Assembly: GCF_030908245.1 (NCBI RefSeq)
Contig: NZ_JAVFJJ010000001.1
Location: 105,555 to 169,554, forward strand
DNA from: Sinomonas sp. ASV322
GTDB taxonomy: Bacteria; Actinomycetota; Actinomycetes; Actinomycetales; Micrococcaceae
DNA length: 64,000 nucleotides
Reading direction: 5' to 3'
Part shown: positions 7,860-16,090 of the stretch, piece by piece
How positions within the stretch are numbered: the stretch's first letter is position 1
How the letters are laid out: the number at the start of each line of letters is the position of its first letter
Program-made: the position numbers and the translations under genes
Notes under the pieces: generated by a model
The model's input: only the letters and a program-made list of their open reading frames with translations
Told to the model about the DNA's origin: nothing
Database searches by the model: none

Positions 7860-9128
7860 GTGGACGATCGTGGCGCAGGGGGCGGCTGGCCAGACGCCGA
7901 GCCGCTCGATTCGCTCCGGCGGCGCGGAATCCTGCACGTCGACATGGACGCGTTCTTCGTGGGCGTCGAGCAGCGCGAGCGTCCCGAGCTTCGCGGGCAG
8001 ATGGTCATCGTCGGCTTCCCGTCGGAACGGTCCGTCGTGCTGTCAGCGAGCTATGAGGCCCGCGCGTACGGCGTCCGCAGCGCGATGCCGATGGCGACGG
8101 CGCTGCGGGCGTGCCCCCGGGCGATCGTGGTTGAGCCGCGGCACACGCTGTACTACGAGGTGTCGCGCGAGCTCATGGCGCTGTTCGGCGAGTTCACCGA
8201 TCTCGTCGAGCCCCTGAGCGTCGACGAGGCCTTCCTCGACGTCTCGGGTGCGGTCCGCCGGCTGGGGCCTCCAGAGCGCATCGCGGCAGCCGTCAAGGCC
8301 GAGGTCCGCTCGCGGCTCGGGCTCACGGCCTCAGTCGGGGTGGCCGCCACGAAGTTCGTGGCCAAGATCGCCTCGGCCCGGAGCAAGCCGGATGGCCTCC
8401 TCGTCATTCGGCCGGAAGAGACCGTTCCCTATCTTCACTCGCTGCCGGTCGGAGCGCTGTGGGGGATCGGGGGCAAGACGGCGGAAGTCCTCGCACGGCT
8501 TGGGATCCACACTGTTGAAGACCTCGCCCACACCCCTGATTCGACCCTCCAACGCATGCTCGGAGCCCCCGGCCTCCATGCCAAGGCGCTCAGCTGGGGG
8601 ATTGATTCGCGCAGGGTCACCCCACATCGCGAGGAAAAGAGCGTGGGAGCGGAGGAGACCTTCGCATCGGATGTCGTGGACGATGAGGTGCTCAAGCGCG
8701 AGCTCCTGCGGCTCTCGCACCGCGTCGCGGCAAGGCTCCGCGCGGCGGGTCTTGAGGCGGGCACGGTCGCGCTCAAGCTCCGGTACGCGGATTTCTCGAC
8801 CCTTTCGCGTTCGCGGGCGGTTACCGTTCCCGCGGATTCCGCGCACGTGCTCTACCGGGAAGGCGTTCGGCTTCTTGCGGGGATCGGGCCGCGGCCCCAG
8901 AGCGTTCGGCTCATCGGACTTCGCGGGGAGCGGCTTTCGCGGAGCGGCGGTGCCGTCCAACTGAGCCTCGAGCCCGGCGAGGACAATTGGCGCACCGCGG
9001 AGAAGACGATTGACGCCGTGTCGGCTCGTTTTGGACGCTCGTCCCTGCGCCCCGCAAGCCTTCTCGGCGAAGCCGCGGAACGCCGTCGTCCTTCTCCGCC
9101 GGGCGAGCCGCCGGAGCCCCCGGTGTGA
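7860..9128 (+). CDS. dinB: DNA polymerase IV (Y-family)
   Basis: This 422-residue Y-family translesion polymerase carries the first metal-binding motif HVDMDAFF and the second, SVDEAFLDVSG. The segment GVAATKFVAKIASARSKPDG is the typical little-finger-proximal signature. A helix-hairpin-helix follows (PVGALWGIGGKTAEVLARLGI). The C-terminus ends in a Pro/Glu-rich tail and no obvious beta-clamp motif was recognised. It is divergent from the lipoprotein gene. The role is bypass of damaged template bases at the fork. Confidence 0.93.
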   Translation: MDDRGAGGGWPDAEPLDSLRRRGILHVDMDAFFVGVEQRERPELRGQMVIVGFPSERSVVLSASYEARAYGVRSAMPMATALRACPRAIVVEPRHTLYYEVSRELMALFGEFTDLVEPLSVDEAFLDVSGAVRRLGPPERIAAAVKAEVRSRLGLTASVGVAATKFVAKIASARSKPDGLLVIRPEETVPYLHSLPVGALWGIGGKTAEVLARLGIHTVEDLAHTPDSTLQRMLGAPGLHAKALSWGIDSRRVTPHREEKSVGAEETFASDVVDDEVLKRELLRLSHRVAARLRAAGLEAGTVALKLRYADFSTLSRSRAVTVPADSAHVLYREGVRLLAGIGPRPQSVRLIGLRGERLSRSGGAVQLSLEPGEDNWRTAEKTIDAVSARFGRSSLRPASLLGEAAERRRPSPPGEPPEPPV

Positions 9129-9162
9129 CCCTCGTCCCCTTTTGGTTGCAGGGGCGAGAGCC

Positions 9163-9340
9163 TATCCTTAAAAGACCTTGAATATAGATGAAGCATCGTA
9201 TCGGCGGGCGCGGATCGGCGAGAACGAAACGGCAAGCTGCCGGGGAGTCTCACGGACGGGCTCGCGGAACCGGACGTCGGTCCGATGCGTTGTGCTGATG
9301 GCGGGTTGCTGCCCGCTGCAGCAAGCATGAAGGAGTCGCG
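9163..9340 (+). promoter_or_regulatory. candidate promoter and long leader of the DUF3040 gene
   Basis: TATCCT at 9163-9168 could be a -10 element, leaving about 165 nt of untranslated leader before the ATG at 9341. The leader contains GCGGG-N6-CCCGC and ends in a clear GAAGGAG ribosome site. No named riboswitch fold was recognised. Confidence 0.3.
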
Positions 9341-9715
9341 ATGCCTCTCTCCGAGCACGAACAGAAGATGCTCGAGCAGCTTGAGAAGCAACTGCACGAG
9401 GAAGATCCCAAGTTCGCAGACTCTATGGGTGCCGATGCTCTACGGCGATTCTCCACGCGCCACATCGTGCTCGGTGTGCTCGGCGTCATCGTGGGCCTCC
9501 TGGTCCTGCTCCTGGGCGGCGTCCAGTTCTCGAACATCTTCGTCGGCGTCGTTGGCTTCTTGATCATGGGCGCAAGCGTGTACTACGGCACGCTCCGCCG
9601 GGCGGGCCGCATGCGCACTCCCCGTTCGGGTCGCAAGCCCGAGGGAGGATTCCTGTCGAAGCTCGAAGCCCGCTGGGAAGAGCGGCGCAAAGAACAGGGC
9701 GGCGGCGAAGCCTGA
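9341..9715 (+). CDS. DUF3040 small membrane protein
   Basis: This 124-residue protein starts with MPLSEHEQKMLEQLEKQL, the signature of DUF3040. The soluble N-terminal helix (1-45) is followed by two membrane segments (about 47-65 and 68-85) and a basic, Arg/Lys-rich C-terminal tail. The gene is a constant neighbour of mraZ in actinobacteria (Mtb Rv2169c), which suggests a link with envelope growth or division, but no biochemical role is known to me. A GAAGGAG site sits 5 nt from the ATG. Confidence 0.88.
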   Translation: MPLSEHEQKMLEQLEKQLHEEDPKFADSMGADALRRFSTRHIVLGVLGVIVGLLVLLLGGVQFSNIFVGVVGFLIMGASVYYGTLRRAGRMRTPRSGRKPEGGFLSKLEARWEERRKEQGGGEA

Positions 9716-9771
9716 CCATCCTCCACTTCCCTCCCCAATAGCCTTGGCCGTGTGATGCGGCCCCGCCCTGA

Positions 9772-9794
9772 GGGACCCGCATAAGGCGGGTCCC
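9772..9794 (+). terminator. hairpin after the DUF3040 gene
   Basis: GGGACCCGC (9772-9780) pairs perfectly with GCGGGTCCC (9786-9794) around a 5-nt loop. There is only a short T-run afterwards (GTTTAA), so termination here may be partial. Confidence 0.55.
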
Positions 9795-9917
9795 GCGGCG
9801 TTTAACGGCGCTTCCGCGCGCGACGGCGGCGCGTCCTCAGGCTCGCCTGTGCCGACGCCCGCACGCCCTCAACCCACCGCCGCCCCATTGCCCCCACTTT
9901 TCCTCCACAACGCTCCA

Positions 9918-9949
9918 CCCCGGTCTCCCGCGAGATTCCGGGGTTTTTT
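9918..9949 (+). terminator. strong intrinsic terminator upstream of the mraZ promoter
   Basis: CCCCGG (9918-9923) plus TCTC pair with GAGA plus CCGGGG (9938-9943) with a small TT bulge and 4-nt loop, followed by six T residues (9944-9949). No coding gene is recognised between 9716 and this point, so it either ends read-through from the DUF3040 gene or marks a short untranslated RNA. Confidence 0.7.
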
Positions 9950-9984
9950 CTTTGTACTTCTGTGAGGAACCGTGCCGTGTCGCG

Positions 9985-10040
9985 TTGACGGTGGGGGATA
10001 GTGGAGTAAAGTGGTGGCTGTAAGAGGGAAGTGGCGGATA
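9985..10040 (+). promoter_or_regulatory. mraZ promoter overlapped by MraZ boxes
   Basis: TTGACG (9985-9990) and TAAAGT (10007-10012) are separated by 16 nt and form the likely promoter. GTGG boxes begin at 9991, 10001, 10011 and 10031, that is, on a strict 10-bp grid with one position skipped. MraZ is known to bind direct repeats of a TGGG-like core with 10-bp spacing, so this is very probably its autoregulatory operator. A leader of about 60 nt remains before the mraZ ATG. Confidence 0.75.
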
Positions 10041-10080
10041 GGGACGTGCAGCTCCTCGGATCAGACGGGTGGTGGTGCCG

Positions 10081-10512
10081 ATGTTGCTCGGTACGCATTC
10101 GCCGCGCCTGGACGAGAAAGGGCGGCTCATCCTCCCGGCCAAATACCGCGACGAACTTGCCGACGGGCTGGTTCTGACCCGGGGCCAGGAACGCTGCCTC
10201 TACGTCTTCAGCCAGAAAGAGTTCGAGCGGATCCACGAGCAGATGCGAGAAGCCCCTATCTCCTCGCGTCAGTCACGGGACTACCTCAGGGTCTTTCTGT
10301 CTGGAGCCTCTGACGAGGTGCCTGACAAGCAAGGGCGCGTCACGATCCCGCTGAACCTGCGGAAGTACGCAGGTCTCGACCGGGACCTCGCCGTCATCGG
10401 CGTAGGAACCCGGGCGGAAATCTGGGACGCCCAAGCGTGGGAGGACTACCTCACCGAGAAGGAAGCCTCCTTCTCGGAAACCGACGAAGACGCCCTTCCA
10501 GGGCTCTTCTGA
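10081..10512 (+). CDS. mraZ: transcriptional regulator MraZ
   Basis: This 143-residue DNA-binding protein has two AbrB-like MraZ repeats. The first is [20 protein letters not shown] and the second contains [17 protein letters not shown], each with the conserved D-x-x-GR core. It is the first gene of the division/cell-wall cluster and in other bacteria represses its own operon as a multimeric ring. The ATG at 10081 is the family start (M-[FL]-LGT); an in-frame upstream GTG at 10069 is rejected on that basis. The ribosome site is weak. The operator array lies 40-90 bp upstream. Confidence 0.95.
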   Translation: MLLGTHSPRLDEKGRLILPAKYRDELADGLVLTRGQERCLYVFSQKEFERIHEQMREAPISSRQSRDYLRVFLSGASDEVPDKQGRVTIPLNLRKYAGLDRDLAVIGVGTRAEIWDAQAWEDYLTEKEASFSETDEDALPGLF

Positions 10513-10633
10513 CGGAACGGCCGGCTGGCCGAGATCTCCAGCCGCCCGCGGCTCCGTCCTGGCTCACCTTCCCCGGTGCCAGGCTGGAACCCACGGTGCG
10601 GAGGGGGATCCCGATCAGTCGGCAGCCAAAAAG

Positions 10634-10703
10634 CCACACGGGACAGGTGTGGCGACGGGAACGCAGCACGGACAGGTGAGGCGCTCCCGGGACAGAAACG
10701 GCG
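10634..10703 (+). repeat. mraZ-rsmH leader with hairpin and repeated GGACAG motif
   Basis: The 204-bp gap between mraZ and rsmH contains a perfect hairpin CCACAC-N7-GTGTGG (10634-10652). It also holds three related copies of a CGGGACAG...GGCG element at 10639-10654, 10669-10683 and 10688-10703. The last copy ends just before the AGGAGGGG ribosome site of rsmH (about 10707-10714). This could modulate read-through or rsmH translation; no known regulator is recognised. Confidence 0.4.
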
Positions 10704-10716
10704 CTCAGGAGGGGAC

Positions 10717-11715
10717 ATGCCGCAGCAGGACGACGACCGCCCGACATCGGAGCGACACGTCCCAGTCCTCAGGGATCGCTGCGTCGCCCTGCTTGCGCCC
10801 GGCGTCGAGGCGGCCAGGGCGGCGGGCCGCCCCCCGGTCGTCGTCGACACGACCCTCGGCATGGGCGGGCACAGCGAGGCCATCCTCGAGCGCTTCCCCG
10901 ATGTGACCCTCGTCGGGATCGATCGCGACGAGCAGGCCCTCGCCCTCGCTGGGGCGCGGCTTGCCCCCTTCGGCGAGCGGGCGCGGCTCGTGCACGCCGT
11001 GTACGACGAGATCCGTGAGGTGCTCAGCGAGCTCGGGCTCGACGGGGCCGATGGGGTTCTCATGGACCTCGGTGTCTCGTCGCTCCAGCTCGACGAGCGC
11101 GAGCGGGGCTTCGCGTACTCCTATGACGCCCCTCTGGACATGCGCATGGATACGAGCCGGGGCCAGACGGCCGCCGACGTCGTCAACACGTACAGCCTCG
11201 ACGATCTCGTCCGAGTCATCCGCAAGTGGGGCGAAGAGAAGTTCGCGGGGCGCATCGCCCGCCGCATCGTCGAGGAGCGCGCGGCGCGCCCGTTCGAGAC
11301 GACCGGGCAGCTCGTTGAGGCGATCCGCGCCGTCGTTCCTGCCGGCGCGGCGAAGACCGGAGGCCACCCAGCCAAGCGCACCTTCCAGGCTCTCCGAATC
11401 GAGGTCAACGAAGAGCTCGATGTGCTCGAGCGCGCCGTTCCCGCCGCCATCGAGTCCCTGCGGCTGGGGGGCCGAATCGTCGTCATGTCCTACCACTCGC
11501 TTGAAGACAAGGTCGTCAAGAGCGCGTTCCAGTCGCGCTCGCGCTCATCGGCCCCTCCAGGCTTCCCGGTCGAACTCGAAGAGCACAAGCCGGAATTGAA
11601 GGTCATCACGCGCGGAACGGAAGTCCCGACCGCGCAGGAGATCGAAGAGAACCCGCGGGCCGCGTCGGCCCGTCTGCGAGCAGCCGAACGGATCAAGGTC
11701 AGGAGCCCACGATGA
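10717..11715 (+). CDS. rsmH: 16S rRNA (cytosine1402-N4)-methyltransferase
   Basis: RsmH (formerly MraW) methylates N4 of C1402 in 16S rRNA at the ribosomal P site, using S-adenosylmethionine. The 332-residue protein opens with [13 protein letters not shown] and the SAM-binding motif [15 protein letters not shown]; later the family motifs [14 protein letters not shown] and [12 protein letters not shown] are present. The ATG at 10717 has a textbook AGGAGGGG site. A much longer open frame begins at 10576 but lacks one. The stop codon overlaps the ftsL start (ATGA). Confidence 0.95.
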   Translation: MPQQDDDRPTSERHVPVLRDRCVALLAPGVEAARAAGRPPVVVDTTLGMGGHSEAILERFPDVTLVGIDRDEQALALAGARLAPFGERARLVHAVYDEIREVLSELGLDGADGVLMDLGVSSLQLDERERGFAYSYDAPLDMRMDTSRGQTAADVVNTYSLDDLVRVIRKWGEEKFAGRIARRIVEERAARPFETTGQLVEAIRAVVPAGAAKTGGHPAKRTFQALRIEVNEELDVLERAVPAAIESLRLGGRIVVMSYHSLEDKVVKSAFQSRSRSSAPPGFPVELEEHKPELKVITRGTEVPTAQEIEENPRAASARLRAAERIKVRSPR

Positions 11716-12374
11716 GCGCAGCTGCCCAGAGTAAGGCCGTCATCGCCGGCACGTCTGCCGTCGCGGGAAGCCTTGCCCCGGCCGGCGCACCCCGGCGCAC
11801 CCCGCTCTCGGTCGTCCGTTCCCTTCCGGCGCGGCGCCGTGCCCCGTTCGCGATCTTCTGCCTCGGGGTGCTCGCGGTCGCGCTCCTGACCGTTCTCGTG
11901 CTCAACATCGCCGTTTCCACGGGCCAGTACCAGCTCGTCCAGCTCCGGAGCGAGCAGCTCGGCCTCGAGAAGCAGAATCAAGACCTCGCCCAGCGTGTCC
12001 AGAACTACGAGGCTCCCCAGAATCTGGCGGCGCGGGCGGCACAATTGGGCATGGTGGCGTCGACGTCGAAGGGACAGATCGACCTGAGGACGCTCCTCGT
12101 CACCGGGAAGCCCAAGCCAGCGGACAAGGGTGCGTCGGCGGGGGCGGTCATCGCGGCCCCGGAGGTTCCGGGACTCGTGGCCTCCGCTCCGGCGGCGGCG
12201 CCCAGCGGCTCGGACATGCTCAAGCCCGATCAGGCCAAGCAGTCCGCGGGTGCGTCGGCACCGCAGACCCCTGCGGCACAGGCGGCGCCAGCCGCGGCCG
12301 CCAAGCCGACCCCGGCTCCGCAGCTCAACGGCGGCTCGGTGCCGGCCCCCCAGCAGAAGACGCCGGGCCAGTAG
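11712..12374 (+). CDS. ftsL: cell-division protein FtsL (long, Pro/Ala-rich tail)
   Basis: FtsL is a bitopic divisome protein that pairs with FtsB/DivIC and FtsQ to activate FtsW-FtsI. This 220-residue copy has a cytoplasmic basic segment (1-45), one membrane helix (about 47-70) and an extracytoplasmic coiled coil (about 75-105, [20 protein letters not shown]). After about residue 135 it continues with some 85 residues rich in Ala, Pro and Gln, unlike compact FtsL proteins of other phyla but reminiscent of the proline-rich Mtb Rv2164c. Identification rests on topology and position between rsmH and ftsI. Start overlaps the rsmH stop by 4 bp. Confidence 0.85.
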   Translation: MSAAAQSKAVIAGTSAVAGSLAPAGAPRRTPLSVVRSLPARRRAPFAIFCLGVLAVALLTVLVLNIAVSTGQYQLVQLRSEQLGLEKQNQDLAQRVQNYEAPQNLAARAAQLGMVASTSKGQIDLRTLLVTGKPKPADKGASAGAVIAAPEVPGLVASAPAAAPSGSDMLKPDQAKQSAGASAPQTPAAQAAPAAAAKPTPAPQLNGGSVPAPQQKTPGQ

Positions 12375-12426
12375 ACCAGTGAGGCGGGACGCCAGGCCCG
12401 CGCCGGGATCGAGCAAGGGACGAGAA

Positions 12427-14274
12427 GTGGCGACATCGACGAAGCGGACTCCTGCCGGACACGGGAACGCTGACCGAGTGGCGAAGGCCCGCTCGGGGCG
12501 GGCGACCCTGTACCGGGCTGGCGGCGCAACGGGCCGGCTTCGGCTTGGTGTCGGCGCGATGCTCGCGCTGCTCCTCGTGATCGGCGGCCGCCTCGTCCTC
12601 GTGCAGGGGTTCGGCGCCGGTGGATACGCGCAAGCCGCGCTCGACAAGCGGCTTCAGACCACCGTGCTTCCCTCGCAGCGCGGAGAGATCGTCGACGCGT
12701 CCGGGAAGCTGCTCGCCCAGAGCGTCATTCGCTACAACATCACGGTCGATCAGCCGAAGGCGACGAATTTCACCGACTACAAGCGGCGCGACAAGGACGG
12801 CAATGAGACGCCCGTGACCCGGAATCAGGCGATCTCCGACCTCGCCGGCGTGCTCGGGATGCCCGTGGACCAGGTCACCGCGGCCATCACGGGAGACAAG
12901 AAGTTCAACTACGTTGCGCGCAACGTCACCCCCGACGTCGAGGCCCGGGTCTCCGACCTTGCCTTCCCCGGCATCTACACGCAGGGCACGTCCCAGCGCG
13001 TCTACCCCCAGGGCGCCGTCGGCGGCAACCTCGTCGGATTCGTCGGGAGCGACGGAACCGGGCTCGCCGGCATCGAGCAGACGCAGAACGCACAGCTTTC
13101 GGGCAAGGACGGCAAGCGCGTCTACGAGATCGGCGCCGACGGGCTCCGCATTCCTGTGGCGACGGATCAGCTCACGCCGGCGCAGAACGGCCAGACGATC
13201 AAGCTCACGATCAACTCTGACCTCCAGTACTTCACCCAGCAGGCCATCCAGACTCAGACCGACAAGTACAGCGCCCAATGGGGCATCGCGATCGTCCAGG
13301 ACGTGACGAACGGGAACATCCTCGCGATGGCGGACTCGAACCCGGTGGACCCCAACGACCCGGGCAAGTCCGCCGCCAAAGACCGCGGCGTGCGCGCCGT
13401 GACCGCCGCCTACGAGCCCGGATCCGTCGAGAAGACCCTCACGATGTCCGCCCTCATCCAGGAGGGGAAGGCGAATCCGCTGAGCGAGTACACCGTCCCG
13501 CCAACCGTCACCGTCGATGGGCAGACGTTCGCCGACGCGTTCACGCACGGCACCGAGAAGCGCACGCTCGCGGGCATCCTCGGCTACTCGATGAATACCG
13601 GAACCGTCCTGGCGGGGCAGGCGCTGAACAAGCAGGAGCGCTACGACTGGCTCACCAAGTTCGGGATCGGCCAGGCTCCGGACGTTGGACTGCCGGGAGA
13701 GGCTGCCGGCATCCTTGCGACTCCTGACAAGTGGGACGGGCGTCAGCAGAACACCGTGCTCTTCGGGCAGGGCCTCACGCAGTCGACTCTCCAGACCGTG
13801 CGCGCTTACCAGGCGATCGCGAACAACGGCCTCTTGCTCCAACCCCGGCTCATCGACGGCTACATCGGGGCGGACGGCACCGAGCACAAGTCCGCGACGC
13901 AGCCTTCGAGCCAGGTGATCAGCAAAGAGACCGCCCAGCAGGTCAAGGACATGCTCGAGAGCGCAGTGACCAAGGGTGAGCTTCATCCGGCAGCCATCGA
14001 CGGCTATCGGGTGGGCGCCAAGACCGGAACGTCGGAGGCTCCCCGCGAGGACGGGGTGCCGGGCTACGACGGCGTGACGTCCACGCTCATCGGCATGGCG
14101 CCGATGGAGAACCCCAGGTTCATCGTCTCTGTCGTGATCCAGCGGCCCAAGAATGACATCTTCGGCATCGGCAACGCCGACGTGTTCCGCGCGGTGATGT
14201 CCCAGACACTGCACATGTACAACATCCAACCGTCATCGGGCACGCCCGCTCAGTTCCCCCAGTACGCCCAATAG
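12427..14274 (+). CDS. ftsI: peptidoglycan transpeptidase FtsI (PBP3 class B)
   Basis: FtsI cross-links septal peptidoglycan together with FtsW. The 615-residue protein has one N-terminal membrane helix (about 39-58), a class B PBP dimerisation region and a C-terminal transpeptidase domain. The catalytic triad motifs are S333-V-E-K336, S388-M-N390 and K532-T-G. The GTG at 12427 follows a modest purine-rich site; the open frame extends upstream through ftsL but that part is out of register with family length. It lies 52 bp after ftsL. The Lys-rich N-terminus before the helix is cytoplasmic. Confidence 0.93.
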   Translation: MATSTKRTPAGHGNADRVAKARSGRATLYRAGGATGRLRLGVGAMLALLLVIGGRLVLVQGFGAGGYAQAALDKRLQTTVLPSQRGEIVDASGKLLAQSVIRYNITVDQPKATNFTDYKRRDKDGNETPVTRNQAISDLAGVLGMPVDQVTAAITGDKKFNYVARNVTPDVEARVSDLAFPGIYTQGTSQRVYPQGAVGGNLVGFVGSDGTGLAGIEQTQNAQLSGKDGKRVYEIGADGLRIPVATDQLTPAQNGQTIKLTINSDLQYFTQQAIQTQTDKYSAQWGIAIVQDVTNGNILAMADSNPVDPNDPGKSAAKDRGVRAVTAAYEPGSVEKTLTMSALIQEGKANPLSEYTVPPTVTVDGQTFADAFTHGTEKRTLAGILGYSMNTGTVLAGQALNKQERYDWLTKFGIGQAPDVGLPGEAAGILATPDKWDGRQQNTVLFGQGLTQSTLQTVRAYQAIANNGLLLQPRLIDGYIGADGTEHKSATQPSSQVISKETAQQVKDMLESAVTKGELHPAAIDGYRVGAKTGTSEAPREDGVPGYDGVTSTLIGMAPMENPRFIVSVVIQRPKNDIFGIGNADVFRAVMSQTLHMYNIQPSSGTPAQFPQYAQ

Positions 14275-14348
14275 GCCGACCGATCACGCCGGCCGGAGAT
14301 CGCCGCCGTGACGGCGTGCTCGGCCCGCCCAGGGCCTCGTCGCCGATC

Positions 14349-14385
14349 TCTCGGGCCGGGCCGAGCCCGGCCGAGCGGCTAAAGT
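14349..14385 (+). promoter_or_regulatory. hairpin and candidate internal promoter before murE
   Basis: In the 142-bp ftsI-murE gap, GGCCGGGC-CGA-GCCCGGCC (14354-14372) forms an 8-bp stem that extends further with one bulge. TAAAGT follows at 14380-14385 and could serve as a -10 element for an internal murE promoter. The combination suggests partial termination followed by re-initiation, but no clear -35 was found. Confidence 0.4.
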
Positions 14386-14416
14386 TGGAACCTGACGAAG
14401 AGCAGCGAAGGTAATT

Positions 14417-16090
14417 GTGAGCGAGCACGAGAGTCCCCAGGACCGGCCGTCCGTCGCGCAGGCGGATGCGTCGGCCCGGTCCCCATTCCGGCCCCAACAC
14501 GTCGATCCTGTGCCTCTGACTTCGGTCGCGGCCTTGCTCGGCCTGCCGGCGGAGGCCGTCGGCGCTGTCCACGTCACGGGCGTCTCGCTCGATTCGAGGA
14601 GCGTCGAGCCCGGCGACCTCTACGTCGCCGTCCCGGGGACGGGGCGCCACGGCGCATCGTTCGCGGCGCAGGCCGTCGAGAAGGGCGCGGCGGCCATTCT
14701 CACCGACGAGGCCGGTGCCCGTATCCTCGCCCTCGACGGGGCGCTCTCGGATGCGGCCGTCCTTGTCGTGGACGATGTGCGCGCCGCCGTCGGGCCGGTT
14801 TCCGCGTTCGTCTACCGCAGCCAGTCGGCGCCGTCGGAGGAAGATGCGCGGGCGCCCATGATGCTGCTCGGCGTGACCGGGACGAACGGCAAGACGACGA
14901 CGACGTACTTCGCGAACGCGCTCCTCGCCGCCCTCGGCCACCGCACGGGACTCATCGGGACGATCGAGATCGTGGCCGGTCGAGAAGCGATCCCGAGCAG
15001 GCTCACGACGCCCGAGTCCACGGACGTCCACGCCCTCCTCGCTCTCATGCGCGAGCGCGGCCTCACCGCTGCTTCGATGGAGGTTTCCTCCCACGCGATC
15101 GAGTACCGGCGCGTTGACGGAGTCAGGTATGACACGGTCGGTTTCACGAACCTGACGCAGGATCATCTCGACCTCCACCTCACGATGGACGATTACTTCG
15201 CCGCGAAGGCGAGGCTCTTCGCCCCCGATCGCGCCGCGCGCGGCGTCGTCGTCGTCGACGACGAGTGGGGACGGCGTCTCGCGCGAGAGGCCGCGATCCC
15301 CGTCCTCACGCTCTCGCTCGCCGCAAACCCGGCCGAGGGCGCGGACTGGACGCTCGCCTCGACCGAGCGCAGCGGCCTCGGAACCGCTTTCGAGCTCCGC
15401 GGTCCAGACGGCCAGGCGCTGAGGCTTCACACGGGCCTTCCGGGCGCCTTCAACGTGGCGAACGCGGCACTCGCGGCGCTCATGGTCCACTCCGCGGGCG
15501 TCCCGCTCGACGAGATCCAGCGCGCCGGTGAGGTCGCGGACCCTTTCAGCGTCGAGGTCCCCGGCCGCATGCAGCTCGTCGGCACCCAGCCAGCCGCCGT
15601 CGTCGACTTCGCACACAACCCCGACGCCCTCGATCGCGCGCTCGAGGCCGTGCGGCCGCCCGGCGAGGGCCGCCTCGTCATCGTGTTCGGGGCCACGGGA
15701 CAGCGCGACCAGGGCAAGCGCCCGATCATGGGGGCCGTCGCGGTGCGGGGGGCCGACGTCGTCGTGATCACCGACGACGACCCCCACGACGAGGACGCCG
15801 CGGCGATCCGAGCCGACGTGCTCGCGGGGGCGCGCGCCGAGAACGACGCGCTGGGCCTTGGCCGCGTCATCGAGGAGGTCGCGCCGCGGGCCGCCGCCAT
15901 CCGGCGTGCCGTTGAGCTTGCCACGGCGCAGGACGTGATCCTCGTCGCCGGCCGCGGCCACGAAGTGTTCCAAGAGGTCAAAGGCATCGACCTCGAGCTC
16001 GACGATCGCGTCGAGCTCCGCGCGGCCCTCGAGGCCCGCGGATTCCGCACCGTGGGGGCCGAGCAGATAGAGTCCACAACCGATGATTGA
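14417..16090 (+). CDS. murE: UDP-N-acetylmuramoyl-dipeptide--amino acid ligase (probably L-lysine)
   Basis: MurE adds the third stem-peptide residue to UDP-MurNAc-L-Ala-D-Glu using ATP. The 557-residue protein has the Mur ligase P-loop GVTGTNGKTTTTYF and the conserved YRRVDGVRYDTVGFTNLTQDHLD segment split over residues about 225-255. The specificity loop near residue 453 reads DDDPHDED instead of the DNPR motif of diaminopimelate-adding enzymes; the Arg that contacts DAP is missing. Together with the taxonomic signal this suggests L-Lys as substrate, an inference. The GTG start follows AAGG at moderate spacing. It overlaps murF by 8 bp. Confidence 0.93.
   Translation: MSEHESPQDRPSVAQADASARSPFRPQHVDPVPLTSVAALLGLPAEAVGAVHVTGVSLDSRSVEPGDLYVAVPGTGRHGASFAAQAVEKGAAAILTDEAGARILALDGALSDAAVLVVDDVRAAVGPVSAFVYRSQSAPSEEDARAPMMLLGVTGTNGKTTTTYFANALLAALGHRTGLIGTIEIVAGREAIPSRLTTPESTDVHALLALMRERGLTAASMEVSSHAIEYRRVDGVRYDTVGFTNLTQDHLDLHLTMDDYFAAKARLFAPDRAARGVVVVDDEWGRRLAREAAIPVLTLSLAANPAEGADWTLASTERSGLGTAFELRGPDGQALRLHTGLPGAFNVANAALAALMVHSAGVPLDEIQRAGEVADPFSVEVPGRMQLVGTQPAAVVDFAHNPDALDRALEAVRPPGEGRLVIVFGATGQRDQGKRPIMGAVAVRGADVVVITDDDPHDEDAAAIRADVLAGARAENDALGLGRVIEEVAPRAAAIRRAVELATAQDVILVAGRGHEVFQEVKGIDLELDDRVELRAALEARGFRTVGAEQIESTTDD

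Noticed and set aside
9802..10236. Minus-strand 144-codon frame across the mraZ promoter
   Set aside because: Arg-rich composition, overlap with mraZ and with the terminator; reads as an antisense shadow of high-GC DNA.
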